From: Ariolimax columbianus
Taxonomy: Eukaryota; Mollusca; Gastropoda; Stylommatophora; Arionidae
DNA length: 64,000 bases
Reading direction: 5' to 3'
NCBI GenBank assembly: GCA_036924085.1
Contig: JAVGWX010000019.1
Location: 11,580,196 to 11,644,195, forward strand
A program made the position numbers and the translations under genes. Under the pieces are notes generated by a model. That model was not told the DNA's origin and searched no databases. It was given only the letters and a program-made list of their open reading frames with translations. Below, piece by piece: positions 45,961 through 57,264 of this stretch (its first letter is position 1; each line of letters starts with the position of its first letter).

Positions 45961-46771
45961 ATCCCAACACTGGAATATATGCCTATAACTTATACAGCCT
46001 ATGCAGTTTCGCCTTTACCGTTTCGCATTAATGACGTTTGTTGTTTTACACATTCGATTGGTGAACCGAATAATCAGGAATTTGTATTTTCTGAGCTTAT
46101 TTGAAGGTCAAAACATGTATTTTAAAAACAGCATCTATGTTTACCTTAAAAATGTTAAAATTATGTCCATTTCACTGAGGTTGCTTTTATTATAGACTAA
46201 TGAATACCTTTTTCAAAATTCATCACATTTCTCAGAGACAAAAATTGTTCCATAACGTCATGTATATTCTAAGATTGCATGCAAAAAATCATTTAGATCT
46301 GAGATGCAGTTTAGTTGAAAATTGCTTCGGACCTTGATTATGAATTAAAAGACAACTGTACCTTGACATACATTTCGACTTACCACTCTTTGTACTTAAG
46401 ACCTGGCCTAATTGCAACAATACTTCGAACGAGGCTCTTGCTTCGGTGTTTAGCGACATGACTATTGTTCACATTGGCATATATATATACTTCACGAATT
46501 ATATTTTTTCTAAAACAGGTTTCTCTTTGCATCCTATTGTTTGTCGTGGATTTCGTAAATACAGTTGGCATTTTTTCTTATTGTCTTCGACAATTTTTTT
46601 TTCGTTTTGTCTCTTATAGTTTTTTTATATATTTAATTTCGAACACCGAATCTTCGTTTGCATGCTGGGATTCATTTAGCTGTATTGTTTAAAAAAATGC
46701 AGTGCTTCGAATTACAACGATAGGAACAACGTATAATCAGAGTCAAATGAAAAATCAAGACCATTATCGTA
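45961..46771. other. No recognised gene
   Basis: AT-rich. A TTTTTTT/ATATATATA-rich segment lies at 46480-46640. No coding signal. Confidence 0.5.
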
Positions 46772-46985
46772 TAGCCTGGTTGGGCTCCTGGAAACAGGCT
46801 GTGCCACAGCTGTTTCCCCAATGAGGTAGGTATCGATACTGTAATCCCTTTAGCGGCAAGCTTACTGAGGAGCCTGGTCCACCTTATTGTGCCTCGGGAT
46901 CTATGAAAAGCCACTGTAACCCGCTACAAAAGAGACAGCGTCAAGACTTAACTCAGCTCCGCACGAGTAGCTTCGAACGACGACA
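46772..46985 (+). repeat. DR-1-like diverged copy
   Basis: ATAGCCTGGTTGGG, CCAATGAGGTAGGTATCGA, GAGCCTGGTCCACCTTATTG and CACTGTAACCCGCTAC follow the order of DR-1 blocks at low identity. Confidence 0.45.
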
Positions 46986-47159
46986 GTAACAATTTTTTGA
47001 GAAAATGCGAGTGTGGTCTAGACCTTTAACCTGTTGTAAGTATGAGATATGCCTGAGTTCACAAACAGAAGTAAAATAAAACGGCATTAAAAATAAAGAA
47101 AACAGACTACACTGAAGAGAGCAAACTGTTGTCTATCAGTTCCGAATAAACGGTCGCTA

Positions 47160-47485
47160 GTCTGGTCAAGCACAACATACTGACCAGGACATCGGGTCAA
47201 ACACGTTATGCTGACCAAGACCATTATTTCTCTTCCATGTAGCGTTTCCTAGAAACATAATGTTTTCAAGATGGTCTGGATCACTAGATTTGGATAAAAG
47301 CGATCCCCATAGTAGTGAGCGACACGAAGATAAAGCGAATAATAGCACAACCGGCAGGAGGACCTCGGTCTAACTTCATCCGCCCGCTCAGGATGTGACG
47401 AAAGATATAACAACTCGCCACTTAACATCCCTGTCAGAGCGCATACAATAGTAAACTTACACATTGTCAGCATATAACAACATCA
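47160..47485 (+). repeat. Dispersed repeat DR-1, copy 3
   Basis: Aligns with 15827-16150: CAAAACATACTG-like start, GATCCCCATAGTAGTGAGCG, GGAGGACCTCGGTCTAACTT, CATCCGCCCGCTCAGGATGT, CAACTCGCCACTTAAC, CAGAGCGCATACAATAGTAA. Non-coding. Confidence 0.78.
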
Positions 47486-47999
47486 GTTCCAAGCAGGCCA
47501 CACCAGAGTCAATAACCACTTAAACTGCATCAACCTTCAACATCTGCCCGTCTGTATTCATTGCTCTCACCCATTGATCAACAGTTAGACATCTACTCAT
47601 TGAGCGCACAGCTCGTGCAGACAAGAAGAAAATATTCTTCCAAGTGCCACCGACATTTGTCAATTTCTTGTATGGTACAGTGGGATAACTGAAGAAGACC
47701 TGCATTAATACAAGAATGTCATTATGGTGCCCAAAACAGAATTGCTCAGCAGCTATGGGATAGCAACAAAAGCAACATAAAACTACCCAAAAGAAGTTTT
47801 TGAATGACACCTACAAATATATCTGGAAGGTTACACTGCAGATAATTAGATAAACTCTAAATCAGCTAATATAAATGACAAGGTAGTTACATAATGGTAC
47901 TGTGACTTTGGATGCTGTGTATAATACTGCAATGTACGAGATCTCAGCGTTTTTTACTTTTGTCATTTGATATCATATTTTTCTACGTCCATTAATTAG
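47486..47999. other. No recognised gene
   Basis: An open frame at 47520-47810 on the minus strand (96 codons) shows no domain I recognise and no clear splice context. Confidence 0.45.
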
Positions 48000-48256
48000 T
48001 GTCATTTTGTCTTCTTCTTCTTCATTGTCTTCGTCTGTAATCAACTGGATATTATTCGTTTTGCTCTTCTTTTTCATTTCCTTCTTCTGCTGATTCATTT
48101 TGTTATTCTTTGGTTTGTTCTGCAATCTTATTCTTATTTTACTATTCCTGGTTCTTCAATTGTTACTACTATCTTTACTATCACCACGACTACTGCTGTT
48201 ACTACTTCTACTGCAACTATTACTACTACTACTACTACTACTATTACTACTACTAT

Positions 48257-48289
<33 letters not shown>

Positions 48290-48480
48290 CAATATTGTTA
48301 TTGCCGCTGCTGCTACTAATACAAATGTTTCTGCTGCTGATGTTGTTACTACTACTACTGCTACTACTACTACTACTCGCACTACTTCTGATATTACTAC
48401 TACTATAACTACTAATACTATTATTATTGCTAATGCTGCTGCTATTGCTGTTTATACTACTACAATTACTACTAGTAATC
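48000..48480. repeat. TTC then TAC/ACT microsatellite
   Basis: 48011-48030 and 48060-48090 are TTC-rich. 48172-48470 is an interrupted (ACT)n with ATT and GCT variants. Long leucine, tyrosine and valine frames are products of the triplet repeat. Confidence 0.95.
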
Positions 48481-49549
48481 CACCATTGCTGCTCGTGTCC
48501 CTAACGTTCCCAATTCGCTTTGATAAACTCATGTACGTCAGGGGACAAATGCTCTTGTCATCTCAAGGTTTTGCAGACTGTCAACTTTGCTAGCAGCGGC
48601 ACGCACTGTAACTACTCAGTAATTCTTGTCAACTGTAGTCAGACAGAAATGATCAAATTGAATATGTGTTAACATTAAAAGTATTAAATGACATTTGTAA
48701 CACTATACTAATCACACAAATCATGCCCAAGAATGTGTCAATGCTCGCGTCAAAGGTGATTGATCCTGGCACTTAAACGATCAAACGAGGTCAAGGTACA
48801 AGCCGGGATGTAATAAGAGCACTGACGTCACAATTCCCCTAGGGGGTGTACGTGCAATCAAAGAATGTATGCCGCTTCTATTTACAGAAGATTCACCTTT
48901 CAAACAATGTTTAAGAGTTTGCTGAGGATATGAATGCATGTATTGTCATTGATACGTTCGTTTACTATTTAAATGGCGCGATACATTTATTTTATGGAGT
49001 GGCATACGTCACCATAGCAACTGCTGAGTAGCTGAGACAATTATTAAATATCAACAAGATGGCTAACATTTTGTAGATTCAGGTTGTGACGCAATCAGAC
49101 GATACACGAGGTAGGTTGGGGATGGGGTAGGAGAGGGGGTCGGTTAAGCGGTTAGTGGCACGGTTGACACCTCAACAATCCTTGTTTTCAGATCTGCATT
49201 TCAGGCAGGTTGTGTTCCATATAGGAAGTAAGCCAATGCAAATATTCGTGCTGAAGTAAGATGAGAAAGGCTAAAATAGCGTCAAACACAGCAGAGTTCA
49301 TTCCACCGTAGGAATCAAAACCAAACAAGGACAGAAAGGTGCAACAGGACTGGTTAGTTAAATTTAACATCCAGCATATCCGCTTGTTTTTTACATGATA
49401 CAGTTATTGCACGAGGAAGCGGAGTCTAGAGTGTATTTGGGTATATTAGGGCGTGTGAGACATTACGGCATGCCTCAACTCTTTAGTAACTCTGAAATTT
49501 ACTTAGTCTACAGCATGTCTTAACTCAGAGTAAAGGAAGACTTTGAATT
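48481..49549. other. No recognised gene
   Basis: Unique-looking sequence with ordinary composition; only short ORFs. No RNA gene seen. Confidence 0.5.
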
Positions 49550-50290
49550 TGGTTTGATTATGAGGGAGGGCCGACTCCGACGGATGGAAGACTCTCAGGG
49601 ATGGAGGACTCCTAGGAAGACCTGACTCCAACGAAAAAACTCCAGCAAGTGATTACCTCCAAAGGAAGGCTGAGAGAGAGAGAGAGAGCGAGAGAGAGAT
49701 GACTGACTGAGAGATATGACTGCATGGTAGAAAAACTCTAAGAAAGTACTGAATTTTAGCTAAGAGGGACTTCGAGGGAGGACTAACTCCAAGAAAGGAA
49801 CAACTTTATTGAAAATGAAGATTGACTTTGAAGGAGGATTGAATTTAAAGTTGGACTGAATTTGAAGGGTGGCTTAATTTGAAGGACTGAATATAAATTG
49901 TTGCTGATTTTGAAGGAGGGCTGATCTGAAATAGTCGCTGAATTTAAAGGTGGACTGAATTTAAACGCTTCCTGAATTTGAAGGAGGACTGAATTGAAAG
50001 GTGGATCGAATTTGAAGGGTGGCTGAATTTGAAGAAGGACTGAATATAAATGGTGGCTAAATTTGAAGGAGGGCTGATCTTACATGGTCGCTGAATTTGA
50101 AAGAAGACTGAATTTAAATGGCATGGACTTGAAGGAGAACTGAATTTAAAGGGTGGCTAAATTTGAAGGAGAACTGAATTATAAGTGTGGCTGAAATTAA
50201 AGGAGGGCTGAATTGAAATGGTGGCTGAATTTGAAGGAGTGGGGGTGGCGCTGAATTTAAAGTGTGGCTGAATTTAATGAAGTGCTGACT
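49550..50290. repeat. Purine-rich degenerate tandem repeat, ~20-25 bp
   Basis: Repeats of CTGAATTTGAAGGAGGA / CTGAATTTAAAGGTGG with variable spacing, preceded by looser GACTCCAAGGAAGGA-type units; 49670-49690 is an (AG)n run. Confidence 0.85.
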
Positions 50291-50371
50291 CCGAGGGACA
50301 AGTGACTCCAAGTGAAAATTAACTTTGAAGAACTACTGACGCTGAGACGGAAGCGACTGCGAGCGAGGACT

Positions 50372-50580
50372 GACTTCAAGTGAGTTCTGATTCTGAGAGA
50401 GAACTTGACTTCAAGTGAGTTCTGATTCTGAGAGAGAACTTGACTTCAAGTGTGTTCTGATTCTGAGAGAGAACTTGACTTCAAGTGTGTTCAGAATCTG
50501 ACAGAGAACTGGACTTCAAATACGTTCTGATTCTGAGAGAACTTCACTCCAAGTGAGTTCTGATTCTGAACGAGCACTGA
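50372..50580. repeat. 35-bp tandem array, 6 units
   Basis: GACTTCAAGTGAGTTCTGAT + TCTGAGAGAGAACTT, starts at 50372, 50407, 50442, 50477 and 50512, then a shortened unit. It is related to the flanking purine-rich repeat. Confidence 0.95.
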
Positions 50581-50871
50581 CTCCATAGACGATGCCTTGG
50601 GCCCGTTTGCTCAATTAAATAATTTATTATTTTAAGGCATCGATAGGCTAAAAAAGAATGTTTGAAAGGGGTAATGTCGGCCTGCCTCCTTCTGGGCATG
50701 TATTTGGTAAAGTTGGCCCTACTAAACGATAATATACCCGGAACTGTGAACTACAAGGTACGAGTATTCACACTTACTAAGAACTACAATCATAGAAATA
50801 CTAAACTCTTAGATAAGCTAAATTCTTGAAGAAGGTAAAGTCAAAGGGAGTACATAGCTAAATTGAAAGAT
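50581..50871. other. No recognised gene
   Basis: Short AT-rich spacer. Confidence 0.4.
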
Positions 50872-50975
50872 AATATGGTAATAGCTGTCCATCGTTGTCG
50901 ATGAGGACCGCCGACATCATCCTTGTCGCATATTTCCCTGTTGGGTGCGGGTGCGCATGTGGCTGAACAGGCGGT
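50872..50975 (-). mobile_element. L-CFD 3' end scrap
   Basis: Nearly identical to 41612-41705 (AGCTGTCCATCGTTGTCGAT, GCATGTGGCTGAACAGG). Heavily 5'-truncated. TAATATG flanks both sides (about 50872 and 50976), perhaps a short TSD. Confidence 0.85.
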
Positions 50976-51243
50976 AATATGTTAGTCCAAGAGAAATCAC
51001 ACAATTGTCTGTGACGATCTATTAGCGACTTCACTGTAAGAGGACTAACTGTCTGGAAGATAATGTGACCATTAACTATCACTCTATGCCTGGTCTTCGA
51101 AAACAAGGCAGTGCGTGTCTAAATTCATATTGCTTAAGGGTCAAACCGTGAACGGTTTATTATAGCATTGTCTACTATCTAGCGAAAAAGTCAGTGGAAA
51201 AGTGTTGGTAGAATCTGTGGTGCAGAATTTCGTGACTCTATTT
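50976..51243. other. No recognised gene
   Basis: Spacer before the 84-bp array; no coding signal. Confidence 0.4.
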
Positions 51244-51496
51244 CGACTTTGTAAACAGGTGAAGGTAACCCGGGAGGTGCTGGATCCTTTGTGAGCTAGG
51301 ACTTGTCTACCTAAGCATGTGCACTTCCGACTTTGTAAACAGGTGAAGGCAGCCCGGGAGGTGCTGGATCCTTTGTGAGCTAAGACTTGTCTACCTAAGC
51401 ATGTGCACTTCCGACTTTGTAAACAGGTGAAGGTAGCCCGGGAGGTGCTGGATCCTTTGTGAGCTAGGACTTGTCTACCTAAGCATGTGCACTATC
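51244..51496. repeat. 84-bp tandem array, 3 units
   Basis: CGACTTTGTAAACAGGTGAA starts at 51244, 51328 and 51412. Units differ at three or four bases. Each contains CCCGGGAGGTGCTGGATCC. Confidence 0.97.
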
Positions 51497-51630
51497 GACT
51501 CTTTGGGCTATAGGGATGAACCCATTGGCTGGTTGAATGAATAAGAAAACTACTCATAGCAACCCAGTCTGCAACACAATGAGCATGTGGCGAGACACTA
51601 GAACACCATTTGCGCTTGTGAGGGACAACT

Positions 51631-51644
51631 GTGTGTATATATAT

Positions 51645-51711
<67 letters not shown>

Positions 51712-51712
51712 A
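51631..51712. repeat. (TA)n microsatellite
   Basis: About 80 bases of TA with a few TAGA interruptions at the left end. Confidence 0.98.
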
Positions 51713-51744
51713 ATTACAAATACACATACACATTATGGCAGAGC

Positions 51745-52205
51745 ACTAACAAAACGATACAAGTAAAAGTCTTGAGAGCCTGTGTTTTTCTTGTGGCAGC
51801 TTACGGTTGCGAATCATGGACGATTACCAAAAATTCCAGACAAAGAATCGAATTCCTTGAGTCAAAATGTTACAGAAAGATCCTCAGAATACACTGGACA
51901 GAGAAAATGACAAATGTAGACATTCATCAAGAGTTGAGCATAGAGGAGAACTGATTTATCAATTCCATTTTGGCTAGAAAATGCAAATACTTTGGTCACA
52001 TCAAGAGACACAACGGTCTCGAGAGAACAGTGATGGAAGTTATGGTGCCAGGCAAAAGAGGAAGAGGTAGACCAAGAAGACGATGGCACCAAGATATCCA
52101 GGGGTGCCTGCGTATGATTGTGGCGGCGGCTGGAGTTTTGGCAAGGGAACAAGTTTCTTTCAGACAAGACTCTGATGGGAGCGACGTTGAATAAAGGATA
52201 TGCTA
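51745..52205 (+). mobile_element. LINE RT C-terminal fragment
   Basis: Plus strand: KVLRACVFLVAAYGCESWTI near 51765-51825, RIEFLESKCYRKILRIHWTE near 51845-51905, then after a stop LARKCKYFGHIKRHNGLERT near 51970-52030 and GKRGRGRPRRRWHQDIQGC near 52050-52110, ending near GATGATATATATA. A standard LINE thumb/C-terminus, 5'-truncated, sitting between two TA microsatellites; the right one (52211-52252) probably grew from its 3' tail. Confidence 0.88.
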
Positions 52206-52210
52206 CATGA

Positions 52211-52252
<42 letters not shown>
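52211..52252. repeat. (AT)n microsatellite
   Basis: About 40 bases of AT directly 3' of the LINE fragment. Confidence 0.97.
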
Positions 52253-52261
<9 letters not shown>

Positions 52262-53202
52262 TACATACCAAATACTCTTTTGCATTTGGGTAGACTGAAT
52301 CGTGCCGATGTCGTGGATAAATCCCGTATCGCTATCGTGAGAAACAAGCGCTCTAACCATCGACGTTTTTAGACAATGTAGCAGAAGGTGACAATCACAA
52401 GGACAAGTAAATGGTAATAGCTGAGTAAACATATGCAGCAGACGACATTAATTTTAATACAATGACAGGCGATCTGCATTCGAACCACAGACCAACATGG
52501 GGTGATTAGTAAGTCTAACCACGTAACTTTTATCTTCCTTACGGTGAGGAGCATCTACCAGCTGAAGTTCTAATCCACATCGCCTATTTCTTAATTTTTT
52601 TTTCTATTGTATGGTATGTAATTGTTTTCCTATTTCTGCTCCTCTGTATTTCACCCCCCCCCCCCCCTCCCGTTTTAGTTCCCCAAATAGCACGGAACTA
52701 TCACTCTGTTGTTCGCCTAATAAGCATCTTGTTTCCAACTAAGAACAGTTATGAATATTTACACAGCTTATACATTCCTGGGCGCAATTTATATATGTAA
52801 ATACACCCACTTCTTCAAACATCTCGACATTCAATCAATGAATGATGTTTAGTTCACTTCAGTATTTCCATATTCTGTATTGAACAAGCCACAGGCAAGC
52901 TTTCTCCATATAAATCCCTGCTTACATTTTATTAACTTTATTCATTCCAATCTTTCAACGCAACTGGTTTTTTTCCCCTCGCTATACACATTTTTATAAT
53001 TGCTTATAAGCTCATACGTCGCCTATTCATTATTTGTAACCGATTTGTAAGAATTCAGAGCTTTTATAACATCAAATCTCTATAATTTACTTTACTTCAT
53101 TCTTTTGTTTTCGTAATCCGCCTACATGTACACATGAAATCGGAGCTAACTGCACTAAGTGAACATACTTGCGATGCACAAGATTTCGTCAATGCTGGTG
53201 TA
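52253..53202. other. No gene; poly-C tract
   Basis: C run near 52654-52668. Otherwise AT-rich without supported features. Confidence 0.5.
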
Positions 53203-53944
53203 AACAGCACATATCAACCGTCAAGTTAAAAAATTGTAATTATCCTCCGACTCATAGTTTCCTCGGCAGACCGTTGAAAACATGGCGGGTGGGTTACGGA
53301 ATCCGTCCAGAGTTGATTAGCGAGCGGTGATTCGGTTTCTAACAACTGAAGGATGTCGACCAGTTGACATTCATTCCATAATGCAGGCAGTGTATGGTGA
53401 CATAAGTGTGTCGAAGACAAGAGTGAAGAACTGGCCAACGATGTATAAAGAAGGACGTGAGTAAACGAAAGATCTTACGAGACCAGGTCAAGGCGCATAT
53501 TGTTGCGTTATAAAATGACATCGCAAAATTGATGCATCAATTCGGGTGGACCGTCGCCGGAGCTTACGTTCTCTAGCAGAGGAATTCGCTGTGTCGCTAC
53601 GGACAGTTCAAATGGTGGTTAGGAAGACATTTAAGTAATGTAAGGTGTTTTCAGAATGGGTACTTCGGTTGCTGACCAACCACCATAAGTAAGAACGCAT
53701 GGAATGAAGTTTAACCACCTGCTGCGATACGAAGAGGAGGGTGATTCGTTTATTTTGCGTACAGTGACAGGTGAGCACGCCTCGATCGACATCCTTCAGC
53801 TGTTAGAAACTGTTACACCACTCACTGATCAAATTTGGACGGATTCCGTATCACACTCGCCATGTTTTCAACGGTCTGCTGAGGAAACTACAACTCGAAG
53901 GATAATGACATTTTACAAAAACCTGACGTTTGGTATGTGCTGAA
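53203..53944 (+). mobile_element. Mariner-like element with ~160-bp inverted ends
   Basis: The ends are inverted copies: CAGCACATATCAAC...GAGGAAACTA-type sequence at 53205-53361 matches the reverse complement of about 53785-53942 at roughly 80 percent, with a TA on each outer side (53201-53202 and 53945-53946). Between them the plus strand keeps transposase pieces in broken frames: VDIHSIMQAVYGD-like residues near 53355-53395, IRVDRRRSLRSLAEEFAVS and LRTVQMVVRKT (second helix-turn-helix) near 53538-53635, and LLRYEEEGDSFILRTVTGEH near 53720-53778, where mariner/SETMAR-type transposases have TGDE with the first catalytic Asp. Here that Asp is Glu-His, and the rest of the catalytic domain is deleted. 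A non-autonomous relic. Confidence 0.8.
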
Positions 53945-54019
53945 TATCAGAAGTGACGTCATCATCAGCATCTTATGTATATTCACTTGGGGCAGTTATG
54001 TCTGGTTTCATTTGAACAC

Positions 54020-54965
54020 CTCGCAGTTCAGATGTGAGACTATTTAATCTAACCAGACTGGAAGCAAAAAGTAAGAGAAGGGAAACTGTCATTCGGGATA
54101 TGATTTTCGCAGACGACGCTGATCAGGTTGTCCACACTGAAGCCAAATTACAGATCCTCATTACAAGATTTGCAAAATCTTGTCATCTGTTTGGACACAC
54201 CATCAGTTACAAAAGACAAAAGTGATGGTGCAGGGGGCAGATCCTCCAGATATTGTTTTAAACGATAAAACTCTGGAGGTAGTAAATCACTTTAACTACC
54301 ACCGCTCTTTCACTGTACGCACAGCTGCAAAAGCGATTAGATAAAAAAACGCATCAGCACTTGCCAATCTCTCACATAGAAAATGGAATTACAACACGAT
54401 GACCATCTCCTCAAAGGTTGCTGTGTATAGATTCTGTATTATTAGTACCCTGCTCTATGCCAGTGAAACACGTACTCTGTATGCCTCACATGAAAACAAA
54501 TTCCAACTGTTTTTCAAATGCGTTGCCTGAGGCGAACAATTTGAATTTCATGGAGTGACTAATAACGAAGTGTTGGGCCGCGCAAAGATTGTCCGCTTAG
54601 CTACGATCTTCTGCCGGCGCCGCTTGCGGTAGCTTGGTCACGTGGTCAGAAAGAGATGGCGTATACTAAAAGATATCCTAAACGGAAAGCTGACCACAGG
54701 CAAGCCTAACAACAGTAGACCCTTCTCCCTCTACAACATTTTTGCAAGCGTGATCTGAAGGCGTTTGATATGAAGACCTGCAACTTTGAGGAACCTGGCT
54801 GGAGGCAGTCATTGTGTGTTGGTCTGGAGGCAGTCATTGTGTGTTGGTCTGCAGGCAAGAGAGGACAAATTGCGCCAAGTTGCATTCTCCAAACTTGTGC
54901 GCGAAAAAAACGGCAACAACTGACTGTCCTCTCTATAGCGTAAAGTCCATTGCCTCTCGAGACTA
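54020..54965 (+). mobile_element. LINE RT to C-terminus relic (L-3)
   Basis: Plus strand: RLFNLTRLEAKSKRRETVIR, DMIFADDADQVVHTEAKLQI near 54095-54155 (FADD kept), ILITRFAKSCHLFGHTISY, then degenerate thumb, KCVA..RRTI-like and CKRDLKAFDMKTCNFEEPGW near 54735-54790. Matches the minus-strand copy at 44471-45585. GTCTGGAGGCAGTCATTGTGT is partly duplicated near 54800-54850. Dead. Confidence 0.85.
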
Positions 54966-55022
54966 ACAGGATGTCAATCAATCAATAGCAGTACACAGTG
55001 CTGACAATTCGTGTAAGTTAGT

Positions 55023-55188
55023 TAACAGAGTAATCCACAATAATTGATAGCAATGAACCAAATCTAGGAAATTAAGTACATTGAGATGTACAATATGATG
55101 TGTTAAGTGGTCAGACTTTTTCTGACTATTTATGGATGGGAGATTTCTCTGTGGTTATCACTAGATTGACGGCCTGGGCTAGTGGTTA
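55023..55188. repeat. 166-bp direct repeat, left copy
   Basis: TAACAGAGTAATCCACAATA to GGGCTAGTGGTTA. Five mismatches over 166 bases with the right copy at 55949-56114. The two flank L-RNH copy G precisely. Confidence 0.97.
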
Positions 55189-55948
55189 AGTTCTGTAACA
55201 AACACTACACAGAACGGAGGGGCAGGAGCATTCCTGAACCTACCAAATGGCAGAAAAATAACACTGTCATTCGCTACTGTTAAGTACACAAGCAATTTCA
55301 GAGCGGATGCAGAGGCATTGAGGGCAGCAGTGGAAGAAATGGTGACATATAAAGAAAATGAAAGCCATACAGTCATGCTTAATGACTTAAGAGCAGTACT
55401 ATGTCAACTATGCCAGCAGTCCGCACCAAAGAGGGTAGTGGTACAGTGGGTCCCATCACACTGCAACATCCAAGGCAACGAGGAGGCAGACAGACTGGCA
55501 AAAGAAGGTGCAAGACTACCACAAACAGATACTAGTATGACGTACGAAGAGTCAAAACGGCTTATTAAAGCCAGATACATGACCAAATGGGAAACTGAAC
55601 ATACCGGCTACACCAAAAACGATGCCTATTACCAGTTGAACAGAAGAGAGCAGGTCGTTGTCTTCAGACTTCGCACTGGCCACAATAGACTGAGGTACCA
55701 CCTATTCAACAAATTGAAGATAGGTGGTACCGACGAATCCCTGTGTGGTACCGGGAAAATGATCGCTGAGCATCTGCTGCAAAACTGCCCGACATACGAG
55801 GATCAGAGAGAGCAGATGTGGCCATCACTAGTGGCAACACAAGACAAGCTATATGGCAGTGTCGACAGCCTCAGGATGACCGCCGCTTTTTTCGAAAAAA
55901 TAATGGTTACTGTCTGACTGCGTACGATGAAGAAGAAGAAGAAGAAGC
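55189..55948 (+). mobile_element. L-RNH copy G between 166-bp direct repeats
   Basis: 5'-truncated inside the first RNase H motif (GTTCTGTAACAAACACTACA, SVTNTTQNGG). Encodes RNase H C-terminal part (WVPSHCNIQGNEEADRLAK near 55450-55500) and the zinc motif (DESLCGTGKM...EHLLQNC, first Cys of CPCG changed to Ser-Leu-Cys), ends FFEKIMVTV, stop at 55915-55917, then (GAA)n. An in-frame deletion near 55375-55380 removes about 17 codons including the third acidic motif (TDALAVV). The frame 55318-55917 is otherwise open. Confidence 0.95.
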
Positions 55949-56114
55949 TAACAGAGTAATCCACAATAATTGATAGCAATGAACCAAATCTAGGAAATTA
56001 AGTACATTGAGATGTACAATATGATGTGTTAAGTGGTCAGACTTTTTCTGACTTATTATGGATAGGAGATTTCTCTGTGGTTATCACTAGATTGACGGCG
56101 TGGGATAGTGGTTA
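55949..56114. repeat. 166-bp direct repeat, right copy
   Basis: Right partner of 55023-55188. Its end lies in the A-box region of SINE-C, which continues intact to the right; the left copy stops at the same base. The LINE therefore landed in a SINE head and the sequence upstream of the site was duplicated. Confidence 0.97.
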
Positions 56115-56330
56115 GGTGGCACGGCTCACAACTAAAAGATTCTGGGTTCGATACCCATCACAGCACCGGCTGTTACCCCGGGGAAGCAAAACCCTTATAA
56201 AACGCAGAAGGAAGCAGACCCTTACATAAAATGCATGCTGACGTCGGATACACTGGGACGACAGGCACAAAATAAGAACCACAGTGCAACGCACACCACT
56301 TTAGTGATTAAAGAAATAAAGCGAACGCAA
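56090..56330 (+). mobile_element. SINE-C, tRNA-derived
   Basis: A box TGGGATAGTGGTTAGGTGGC at 56101, B box GGGTTCGATACCC near 56141, then a body with GCATGCTGACGTCGGATAC and an A-rich end (AAAAAACAACAACAAAAACA). The AAATGC.TGCTGA.GTCGGAT stretch also occurs in DR-2. Confidence 0.88.
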
Positions 56331-56929
56331 AAAAACAACAACAAAAACACACACAAAAATAACAACCTAGATTAACGATTTCTCTTGCGCTTATACACGA
56401 TGACAATGCTGGCATCGTTCACTTAATACATAATTTAACAAGCATTCTAAATTGAGTGAAAAAGGCATGTCAGATTGTGTGACAGCAGCGGATCTTCTTT
56501 GTAAACCTGTGCCGGAATAGCAACGGACTAATGTAACTTTGCCACTGAAAATAGACTGAATGCTTTCTCGACTTCTGTACTTTATGTACCGGATGAGATA
56601 AAAAGCTTGACATTGATAACAGCTTGAGACACGCGTGACATGGAGTGTTCGCTGATAGTATACATACAGTTAACAATAGGACTGAAGTGCGCTGCCCAGC
56701 GCTTCAGAATATGAACTTTGTCAAACAGCAGTGCCGTGCCATCCGTACTGATAACATGAGATCGATGATAGGACCAAGGTCCAGGTTGATATCATTTAAT
56801 CATAGAATCGCTTCAAATAGTTTTTGTCTGCAAAATACTACTACTACTACTACTACTACTACTAATAATAATAATAAAAATAATAATAATAATAACAATA
56901 AGGGATCAAGATGCTGAGCAGCGTATGAG
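56331..56929. other. No gene; ACT and AAT microsatellites
   Basis: 56838-56862 is (ACT)n, continuing as (AAT)n to 56900. No coding signal before it. Confidence 0.6.
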
Positions 56930-57240
56930 CTGCTGTGGTCAGCGACCCATAGCTGACTGCTAGTGCCAGGGCGAGCTAACCAGAGCTGCCAAAACCCTTC
57001 TACACCTCCACGCGGTGATCATGGTTAACAGAACGCAACAGAGCAGACTGGCTAAGGAGAAGGTATTGATGAGGGAATGCTAACTCGGCACTCAAAAAAT
57101 GCTTGCTGAAGTCGGATGTTTAGGACCAAACGGTTCAAATATCGCAGTCAAGCTGTAAACTACGAAACAACGCATTCCGTTCTCTGGACTACATTCTGTT
57201 ACTTAAGCCCTTTCAGGGTTTGGTAGCGGGAAATTGAGAA
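56930..57240 (+). repeat. Dispersed repeat DR-2, copy 2
   Basis: Full-length match to 22905-23235 at about 85 percent. Ends with a different tail, GAACGAATGAAGCCAAGCC, instead of GAAGAAG. Confidence 0.88.
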
Positions 57241-57264
57241 CGAATGAAGCCAAGCCAAGCCATA

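Noticed and set aside
47520..47810. 96-codon minus-strand ORF as host exon
   Set aside because: No recognisable domain, no convincing acceptor or donor, and it abuts a dispersed repeat.
48100..48408. 102-codon leucine-rich ORF
   Set aside because: Translation of a triplet microsatellite.
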